DNA from: Curtobacterium flaccumfaciens
GTDB taxonomy: Bacteria; Actinomycetota; Actinomycetes; Actinomycetales; Microbacteriaceae
Reading direction: 5' to 3'
DNA: 47,816 nucleotides
NCBI RefSeq assembly: GCF_004361695.1
Contig: NZ_SNVW01000017.1
Span: 1 to 47,816, forward strand
Position 1 is the first letter of the stretch; each line of letters starts with the position of its first letter. Below are positions 42,575 through 47,816 of this stretch, one piece after another. Under the pieces are notes generated by a model that saw only the letters and a list, made by a program, of their open reading frames with translations, made no database searches and was not told the origin of the DNA. The position numbers and the translations under genes were made by a program.

Positions 42575-43839
42575 CGGACGACCTTCGCGGCGATGTCGGT
42601 GCGGAACTGGCCGCCCTCGAGCGTGATGTCCCCGAGGCCGGCGTACGCGCGGTCCCGGGCCTCGGCGAAGTCGGCGCCGGTCGCGACGACGCTCAGCACC
42701 CGGCCGCCGGTCGCGACGAGCTCGCCGTCGAGGACCCCGGTCGCGGCGTGCGCCACCGAGACGCCCTCGCGCGCGTTGGCGTCGTCGATGCCGGTGATGA
42801 TGCGACCCGTCTTCGGGTTCTCCGGGTAGCCCTCGCTCGCCAGGACGACCGTGACGGCTGCCTCGTCGCGGAACTCCGGCGTCGGGACGGCAGCGAGCTG
42901 CCCGGTCGCGGCGGCGAGCATGAGCGCGCTCAGCGGCGTCGCCAGGCGGGGGAGGACGACCTGGGTCTCCGGGTCGCCGAAGCGGGCGTTGAACTCGATG
43001 ACCCGCACGCCCTGCTCGGTGACGATGAGGCCGCAGTAGAGCAGCCCGACGAAGGGCGTGCCCTCGTGCTCGAGCCGACGGACGGTGGGGAGGGCGACCA
43101 GGTCGGTGACCTCGTCGACGAAGGCGCGTTCGGACGGCCAGCGGTCGGCGAGCCAGGGCAGCGGCGAGTAGGCGCCCATGCCGCCGGTGTTCGGTCCGAC
43201 GTCGCCGTCGCCGAGGCGCTTGTAGTCCTGCGCCGGGCTGAGCGGGCGGACGTCGTGTCCGTCGCTCAGGAAGAACAGCGAGACCTCTTCACCGTCGAGG
43301 AACTCCTCGACCACGACGTGCCCGTGCTGCAGCCAGTAGGTGGCGTGGTCGACGGCGGCCTGCCGGTCCTCGGTCACGAGGACGCCCTTGCCGGCCGCGA
43401 GCCCGTCGGCCTTCACGACGTACGGAGCGCCGAGCTCGTCGATGGCGGCGACGGCTTCCTCTGCCGTGCCGGCGTACACCGGGCGCCCGGTGGGGACGCC
43501 TGCCTCGGACATGATGCGCTTCGCGAACGCCTTCGAGCCCTCGAGCTGCGCGGCGGCCTTGCTCGGGCCGAACACCGGGATGCCCCGGGTGCGGACGGGG
43601 TCGGCAACGCCGGCGATGAGCGGGGCCTCGGGGCCGACGACCACCAGCTCGACGCCGTTCTCGAGCGCGTACTCGGCGACGAGCGCACCGTTCGTGGGGT
43701 CGAGGGAGACCGTCTCGACGTCGGCGGCGATGCCGGCGTTGCCGGGCGCCACCGTGATGACGTGCCCTGCCTGTTCAGCGAGGAGGGCCGTGATGATCGC
43801 GTGCTCGCGGGCACCGGAACCGAGGACGAGGATTCGCAC
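42571..43839 (-). CDS. purD: Phosphoribosylamine-glycine ligase (GARS)
   Basis: A 422-residue ATP-grasp enzyme that joins phosphoribosylamine and glycine. Characteristic stretches are the N-terminal ILVLGSGAREHA, GPEAPLIAGVAD, GVPTGRPVYAG, YVVKADGLAAGKGV and EEFLDGEEVSLF, and FNARFGDPETQVVLPRL near the end. A GTG start is supported by a leaderless -10 TAGGGT six bases upstream. It forms an operon purD-purC. Confidence 0.97.
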   Translation of the reverse strand: MRILVLGSGAREHAIITALLAEQAGHVITVAPGNAGIAADVETVSLDPTNGALVAEYALENGVELVVVGPEAPLIAGVADPVRTRGIPVFGPSKAAAQLEGSKAFAKRIMSEAGVPTGRPVYAGTAEEAVAAIDELGAPYVVKADGLAAGKGVLVTEDRQAAVDHATYWLQHGHVVVEEFLDGEEVSLFFLSDGHDVRPLSPAQDYKRLGDGDVGPNTGGMGAYSPLPWLADRWPSERAFVDEVTDLVALPTVRRLEHEGTPFVGLLYCGLIVTEQGVRVIEFNARFGDPETQVVLPRLATPLSALMLAAATGQLAAVPTPEFRDEAAVTVVLASEGYPENPKTGRIITGIDDANAREGVSVAHAATGVLDGELVATGGRVLSVVATGADFAEARDRAYAGLGDITLEGGQFRTDIAAKVVR

Positions 43840-43845
43840 CCGATC

Positions 43846-43851
43846 ACCCTA
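43846..43851 (-). promoter_or_regulatory. purD leaderless -10 element TAGGGT
   Basis: Six bases before GTG 43839 on the minus strand. Confidence 0.45.
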
Positions 43852-43884
43852 CCGATGACGACTCGCCCGTTGCGATGCGACGGC

Positions 43885-43890
43885 TAGCCT
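43885..43890 (+). promoter_or_regulatory. Leaderless -10 element TAGCCT
   Basis: Six bases before ATG 43897. It is divergent from the purD promoter 33 bases away. Confidence 0.5.
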
Positions 43891-43896
43891 GTGGAC

Positions 43897-44259
43897 ATGC
43901 CACCGCGGAGGATCGAGGACGCCGAGGGACGTGCGGCGCTGGCCGCCGTGCAGCAGGGGACGACGGCGCGGCCGACTCTGGCGACGGCCGTCCGCTGGAC
44001 GCTGCAGCGGCTCGCCGATGCGGTCCCGGGGAACAGCGTCGAGGTGCGGGTCCCGCCGTTCGCGGCGGTGCAGGCCGTGCCCGGCCCGCGGCACACCCGC
44101 GGCACCCCGCCGAACGTGGTCGAGACGGACGCGACGACGTGGCTCGCGCTCGCCACCGGTCAGCTGCGCTGGGACGAGGCGATGGCGCAGGCACGGGTCA
44201 GTGCGTCCGGATCGCGTGCGGACCTGACGGAGTTCCTGCCGGTGCGGCTCGACGACTGA
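43897..44259 (+). CDS. SCP2-like sterol-carrier-family protein
   Basis: A 120-residue soluble protein. The pattern ATAVRWTLQRLADAVPG..VEVRVPPFAAVQAV...HTRGTPPNVVETDATTWLALATG is that of the small sterol-carrier/MDMPI-C-like proteins commonly found next to purine genes in actinobacteria. The role is not established. The ATG is fixed by the leaderless promoter. A GTG two codons earlier is less likely. The 3' end is duplicated just downstream. Confidence 0.8.
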   Translation: MPPRRIEDAEGRAALAAVQQGTTARPTLATAVRWTLQRLADAVPGNSVEVRVPPFAAVQAVPGPRHTRGTPPNVVETDATTWLALATGQLRWDEAMAQARVSASGSRADLTEFLPVRLDD

Positions 44260-44286
44260 CGTCGGTGCGGCTCGACGACCGACGAT
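44241..44286. repeat. 23-bp tandem duplication of a gene's 3' end
   Basis: GGTGCGGCTCGACGAC begins two 23-base units (44241-44263 and 44264-44286). The first holds the TGA stop and the second has CGA in that place. Confidence 0.85.
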
Positions 44287-44307
44287 CGTTAGGCGTCCTA
44301 CCGGAAT

Positions 44308-44335
44308 TAGGTAACACCTACTGATGTGACGTCAC
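44308..44335. promoter_or_regulatory. Two small palindromes in a long intergenic region
   Basis: TAGGTAACACCTA (44308-44320) and GTGACGTCAC (44326-44335) are symmetrical and could be operators, but no start codon follows on either strand within a usual distance. The rest of 44260-44531 holds only the hairpin at 44400-44426. Confidence 0.35.
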
Positions 44336-44399
44336 CGACCCGCGACGTAGCGTAGGAGACGACGGCCCTCAACGACGCAGGTCGGAGAAGCCGCCGGGA

Positions 44400-44426
44400 T
44401 TCGGACCCGACCCGAACGGGTCCGAA
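44400..44426 (-). terminator. 9-bp hairpin downstream of the LuxR gene
   Basis: TTCGGACCC and GGGTCCGAA pair around nine bases. It lies 200 bases past the LuxR stop, beyond the 21-bp repeats. Confidence 0.4.
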
Positions 44427-44531
44427 CCCGGCGACAGGGACAAAGGTACGCGATATCCGACACACCGTGTCAACCGTTCCGGCGAGTCGTGCTGCATTCC
44501 GCAACGAACCTGCGTGATCGAGGACCGATCG

Positions 44532-44615
44532 TCCGACAAGCGCACGGCCAGGGACGACGAGCGCACGGCCACGGACGACGAGTGCACTGCCAGCAACGAC
44601 GAGCGCAGGGCCACG
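44532..44615. repeat. Four 21-bp tandem repeats
   Basis: GACGACGAGCGCACGGCCAC is the core of units at 44532-44552, 44553-44573, 44574-44594 and 44595-44615. The period of 21 would allow seven-residue peptide repeats in an open frame, but no ribosome-binding site is seen. It ends 15 bases from the LuxR stop. Confidence 0.88.
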
Positions 44616-44629
44616 GGCACCCGTCGGGC

Positions 44630-47203
44630 TCAGAGCAGTTCGCTCAACTGCGTCCGCGCGTGCAGGTCCCACTTCGTGAACACCCGGGACAGGTGCGCGT
44701 CGATCGTCCGCACGCTGAGCCCGAGCGTCTCCGCGATCCGCCGGTTGCTCAGCCCCTTCGCCGCCAGGGACGCCACCTCGTACTCGCGGTTCGTCAGCGG
44801 CGTCTTCGTCCGGCCCGCCGTCACCGACATGCCGTGCGACGCCAGGACACCCTGCGCCGCGATCGTCCGGGTGCGGTCGCCGGCCCGGACCGCCTCGGCG
44901 TACTCCACGATCGCGCCGGCGAGCGGTCCGTCCACGCGCTCGGCGGCGGCGCGCATCCGGTCGAGGGACGCGGCGGCGTCCCGCCCGCTCAGCATGTCGT
45001 TCGTGTAGTGCAGGGTCTCCGCGTACATCACCGGGGTCCACGAGCCGGCGGCCGTCGACCGCTCGATGATCTCGTCGGCGTGCCGGAGCCCCGCCGGGTT
45101 GCCGAGCACCGCCTCGGTCCAGGCGATCGTCACCGCGACCTGCTCTCCGGTGATCCGCATCGCCCGCAGCGGGGTCGAGCGGGCACGTTCGAGCGCCGCG
45201 CTCGCCGCCTCGGTCCGGCCGGCGTACGCGTGGGACATCGCGAGCCGTGCCCACGGGTACGCCGCGAAGCCGCCGTGGTCGGCGACGTCGTAGCGCTCGC
45301 ACGCCGCCGAGAACGCGGCGACGGCGTCGTCCCACCGGCGCTGCGCGATCGCGAGGTTGCCGTCGCCGATGAGCTCGAGCGTGAAGTCGTACTTCAGGTA
45401 CGGGTTCGACCGACGGACCGGTACCTCGGTGATGAGGTCGGCGATGTCGCCGCGCCAGACCTGCAGCTGGTGCATGACCGAGACGATCTCACCGACGCTC
45501 CACGGTGCGTCCTCGAGGTGTTCGACGGCGGTCGCGAGGCACCGCTTGCCGAAGGCCGCGGCGTCGTCGAGCCGTCCGGCCGTGGCGAGCCCCATGACCG
45601 CGCACGGCGCCAGGCAGAGGAAGGCGAACGGGACGGTCGGGGCGTGCACGATGCCGGAGCGCTCGAGCTCGTCGCGGACCTCCGCGAACTGTCCGCCCCA
45701 GCCGAGGTGGGCGAGCCGGAGCAGGCGGAGGCGTTCGGCGGCCGGAGCGGACACGAACCGTGCGGCGTGCTCGGTGAGCGCCACGGCGGCCGCGGTGTCG
45801 TCGTCGTGGAACTGCCGGATGTTCGCCAGCGTCTCGCACGCCTCGATCACCGCCGTGTCGTCGACCTCGTCCGGCGCCGAACGGACCACGGCCCACGCGG
45901 CCTCGGCGTCCGACCGACCGGCCTCGCGCCCGGTGCTGTACGAGTGCGCGAGCGACCGCAGGCAGTGCGCTGCGACGCGTTCGGTCGGGGTGAGCGTCGT
46001 CCGGATGGCCGCCGACGCCAGGGCGATCGCGCTCTCGTGCTCCTGCAGCCGGACCGCGACCTGGGTGGCGTCGAGGAGCTGCTCGACGCGCGGCAGCACG
46101 CCGCACTCGAGCGACCAGAGGGCGGCACGGAGTCGTGCGGCCGGCGGGGCGCCCTCGGGTCGGTCGGTCCGGAAGGCGTTGGCCCGGGCGAACAGGGCCG
46201 TCCGGCGGGCGACTGGCACGAGGGCGCGGACGACCTCGCCCACGAGCGGGTGCGACGGGCGGACGACCGCGGTGCCGTCCTCGAGCGAGTCGATCCGGAC
46301 GAGTCCGAGTGCGACCACCCGGTCGACGTCCCCGCCGGTCACCAGCCCGAGCAGCCGAGGGAGCGGGATCGGGTCGGCCAGGGCGACGATGTCGACGACG
46401 TCGCGCAGGTCCTCCGGCAGCGCACCGAGCTCGGTCCGGTACATGTCGGCCAGGCTGCTCGACGCCGTGACGCGCCCGCGCCAGTACCAGCCGGACGCGG
46501 TCTGCTCGAGTGCGCCGGACGCCAGCGCGGCCCGGACCACCTCGCGCACGTAGAGCGGATTGCCGGCGGTCGCACGGTGCACGCGCTCCGCCGAGGCGGT
46601 CTCGAGCTGCGCGCCGAGCGCCTCGGCGATGAGCGACGACGTCTCGTGCAGGGACAGCGGTGCGAGGTCGATCCGTTCGAGCAGGTCGTCCTGCCAGAGC
46701 GAGCGGAGCGGTTCGGACAGCGCGGCGAAGTCGCGGCAGGTGAGCACGAGCCGCGCACCCTGCTCGCGCACGAGCCACGCGACGTAGCGGGCCGAGATCG
46801 CGTCGAGGTGGTCGGCGTCGTCCACGCGGAGTAGGACGTCGCGGTCGGCGAGGTCCTCGGTCGCGCGGAGGCGCTGCTCGGCCCGACCCCCGCCGACGAG
46901 TTCGGCGAGGGACGCCGGCAGTTCGCCGAAGCGCTCCGCGACGGCGCCGAAGGGCATCGACCGGCTCGCGGCGACGGCGGTGATCGGCACGACCAGCGTG
47001 CGGCCGGAGGTGTCGCGTCCGGCGACCCGGTCGGTCACGCGGGCGGCCGCGGAGCTCTTGCCGATGCCCGGTGCGCCGACGAGGGCGACGCTCCAGCGGT
47101 GTTCGGCGACCACCGCGACGGCCCGGTCCTCTTCCCGGCGCTGCAGGATCGGCCACGCCACCCGAGCGGGGACACGAGCACCACGGGCACTGCGTTCTCG
47201 CAT
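44630..47203 (-). CDS. Large ATP-binding LuxR-family regulator (LAL/STAND type)
   Basis: An 857-residue regulator. An NTPase lies in the first third (Walker A VGAPGIGKSSAAA near residue 45, Walker B-like VLLRVDDADHL near 125, TCRDF after it). A long helical middle region of TPR-like repeats (about 330-780) follows. The C-terminal LuxR helix-turn-helix is at about 795-850 (LTNREYEVASLAAKGLSNRRIAETLG, VRTIDAHLSRVF). The ATG at 47203 has GGAGGA nine bases upstream. Such proteins sense inducers through ATP-driven oligomerisation. The targets are unknown. Confidence 0.92.
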   Translation of the reverse strand: MRERSARGARVPARVAWPILQRREEDRAVAVVAEHRWSVALVGAPGIGKSSAAARVTDRVAGRDTSGRTLVVPITAVAASRSMPFGAVAERFGELPASLAELVGGGRAEQRLRATEDLADRDVLLRVDDADHLDAISARYVAWLVREQGARLVLTCRDFAALSEPLRSLWQDDLLERIDLAPLSLHETSSLIAEALGAQLETASAERVHRATAGNPLYVREVVRAALASGALEQTASGWYWRGRVTASSSLADMYRTELGALPEDLRDVVDIVALADPIPLPRLLGLVTGGDVDRVVALGLVRIDSLEDGTAVVRPSHPLVGEVVRALVPVARRTALFARANAFRTDRPEGAPPAARLRAALWSLECGVLPRVEQLLDATQVAVRLQEHESAIALASAAIRTTLTPTERVAAHCLRSLAHSYSTGREAGRSDAEAAWAVVRSAPDEVDDTAVIEACETLANIRQFHDDDTAAAVALTEHAARFVSAPAAERLRLLRLAHLGWGGQFAEVRDELERSGIVHAPTVPFAFLCLAPCAVMGLATAGRLDDAAAFGKRCLATAVEHLEDAPWSVGEIVSVMHQLQVWRGDIADLITEVPVRRSNPYLKYDFTLELIGDGNLAIAQRRWDDAVAAFSAACERYDVADHGGFAAYPWARLAMSHAYAGRTEAASAALERARSTPLRAMRITGEQVAVTIAWTEAVLGNPAGLRHADEIIERSTAAGSWTPVMYAETLHYTNDMLSGRDAAASLDRMRAAAERVDGPLAGAIVEYAEAVRAGDRTRTIAAQGVLASHGMSVTAGRTKTPLTNREYEVASLAAKGLSNRRIAETLGLSVRTIDAHLSRVFTKWDLHARTQLSELL

Positions 47204-47311
47204 GCGCGTCACTCCTCCCACTGGGATACCGACCGGTCTGGAACCATCCTCTCCTGGATCGGGCCCCTCGTGCAGGCCGGAGCACGTCCCACAGTGGGGG
47301 ACAATGGAGAG

Positions 47312-47707
47312 GTGAGCGACACCGACCGACCCGACGAACGACCGGCCCCGGCGCCGAACGCCGTCTCCTCCTCCGACGAGGTCACGATCCGCCGTGCCCC
47401 GAAGTTCGGCGTGTTCATCGTGGGCGGCGCGGTGCTCGGCTTCATCGCGACGCTCATCGTGGTGTCGGCGACCATGAACATCGACCGCGGCGACCAGCAG
47501 GAGACCGCGAGCTTCGGCAGCCTGGTGGGGTACTTCAGCCTCTGGGGCGTCACCATCGGCGCCTTCGTCGGCGCCGTCGTCGCCGTCGTGCTCGACCGGG
47601 TCTTCGCACGACGTGCCGCCCGCCTCACGGCGGAGCGCGTCGAGGTCGAGCTCCCGCCCGAGACGGTGGACGGCGAGATCGAGGACCACGGCGACCAGCG
47701 GCCGTAG
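47312..47707 (+). CDS. Small two-segment membrane protein of unknown function
   Basis: A 131-residue protein. A polar N-terminus (DTDRPDERPAPAPNAV) is followed by APKFGVFIVGGAVLGFIATL, then a second helix near 75-97 (LWGVTIGAFVGAVVAVVL) and an acidic C-terminus. The GTG lies 6 bases after the -10-like GACAAT (47300-47305). I do not recognise the family. It is divergent from the LuxR-type gene. Confidence 0.7.
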   Translation: MSDTDRPDERPAPAPNAVSSSDEVTIRRAPKFGVFIVGGAVLGFIATLIVVSATMNIDRGDQQETASFGSLVGYFSLWGVTIGAFVGAVVAVVLDRVFARRAARLTAERVEVELPPETVDGEIEDHGDQRP

Positions 47708-47719
47708 CCGCGACCCCGT

Positions 47720-47743
47720 GACGGCCTGGAGGCGCGGTGCCAG
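47720..47743 (+). terminator. Left half of a terminator hairpin, right arm missing
   Basis: The 24 bases beginning GACGGCCTGGAGGCGCGG match the left arm of the palindrome at 13952-13975 (one difference), and the sequence then departs exactly at the palindrome centre. It mirrors the half-hairpin at the other end of the window. Confidence 0.6.
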
Positions 47744-47752
47744 TGGACTGGT

Positions 47753-47816
47753 CCCCGGTTCTTGGACTGATTAGTCGGTTCGAGATCCGGGGATGGTTCG
47801 TGTGGGTGGTACCGCG
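47753..47816 (+). ncRNA. Possible partial T-box riboswitch
   Basis: The last 13 bases GGGTGGTACCGCG are exactly the T-box core that pairs with the free CCA end of uncharged tRNA. Before it, CCCCGG (47753-47758) pairs with CCGGGG (47787-47792), and an inner GACTGATTAGTC can form a small stem-loop. T-boxes precede aminoacyl-tRNA synthetase or amino-acid genes, which would lie beyond the edge. The upstream space is short for a full stem I unless it is of the ultrashort kind reported for actinobacterial ileS leaders. Confidence 0.45.

Noticed and set aside
44308..44320. TAGGTAACACCTA as another DtxR/IdeR box
   Set aside because: Only the half-sites resemble the consensus. The spacing is wrong and no gene starts nearby.
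44514..45008. Open frame with seven-residue DDERTAT-like repeats
   Set aside because: It has no ribosome-binding site and overlaps the LuxR gene antisense. The repeats are better explained as a 21-bp minisatellite.
47776..47795. GGTTCGAGATCC as the T-arm of a tRNA
   Set aside because: The flanking bases cannot form the 5-bp T-stem and no anticodon arm or acceptor stem is present.

Overview
This is a 47.8 kb, very GC-rich window from a high-GC Gram-positive bacterium. Codons strongly favour G/C in the third position, GTG starts are common, many promoters are leaderless (TANNNT 6-7 nt before the start codon), and there is an iron box of DtxR/IdeR type. PurS, PurQ and a small-form PurL are separate proteins, and many lipoproteins and leaderless regulators are present. 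Together these point to an actinobacterium. A Curtobacterium-like member of the Microbacteriaceae is my best guess, but this is inference from style and gene order, not from a database.

Layout. 1-2106: purA and a low-molecular-weight phosphatase behind a region of G/C homopolymers. 2138-7863: an MFS exporter divergent from an AraC regulator, a polytopic membrane protein, two tandem 108-109 aa paralogues of unknown function, a SRAP (DNA-crosslink) peptidase and a membrane protein. 7993-12403: Ohr, a SEC-C protein, an SDR, aroE, an iron-regulated siderophore-binding lipoprotein and a DUF1304-like membrane protein. 12506-18365: chorismate mutase plus lactonase, then purS-purQ-purL with a 2-hydroxyacid dehydrogenase. 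18511-24184: PadR plus a drug exporter, a CtaG-like membrane protein, furA and katA.

24284-29239 is the most unusual segment. A NodA-family acyltransferase homologue diverges from a tightly packed operon encoding a small cationic secreted Cys/Trp peptide, two paralogous lipoproteins, a MacA-like adaptor with a peptidoglycan-binding domain, an ABC ATPase and a FtsX/MacB-like permease. It looks like an envelope-tethered peptide export or immunity system. The second lipoprotein seems to have been made by a duplication that borrowed the start of the adaptor gene.

29413-36482: a VOC dioxygenase with an 18-bp operator palindrome, an SDR, a membrane protein-signal peptidase-AraC operon, an XRE/MmyB regulator convergent with an HTH-less MmyB-like protein, a hydrolase and a small lipoprotein. 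36504-41497: an ABC-2 exporter with its two-component system, and a GAF-PP2C phosphatase. 41705-47707: purD-purC, a sterol-carrier-like protein, a large LuxR (LAL-type) ATPase regulator and a small membrane protein.

The right edge ends exactly in a T-box core, GGGTGGTACCGCG. The window therefore holds six de novo purine genes (purA, purS, purQ, purL, purD, purC) in three transcription units.

Repeats carry much of the novelty. A 126-bp three-palindrome element occurs twice without gaps, and one copy is followed by three 55-bp tandem units. A family of long terminator hairpins shares the arm GACGGACTGGAGGCGCGG. In several genes the 3' end, including the stop codon, has been tandemly duplicated.
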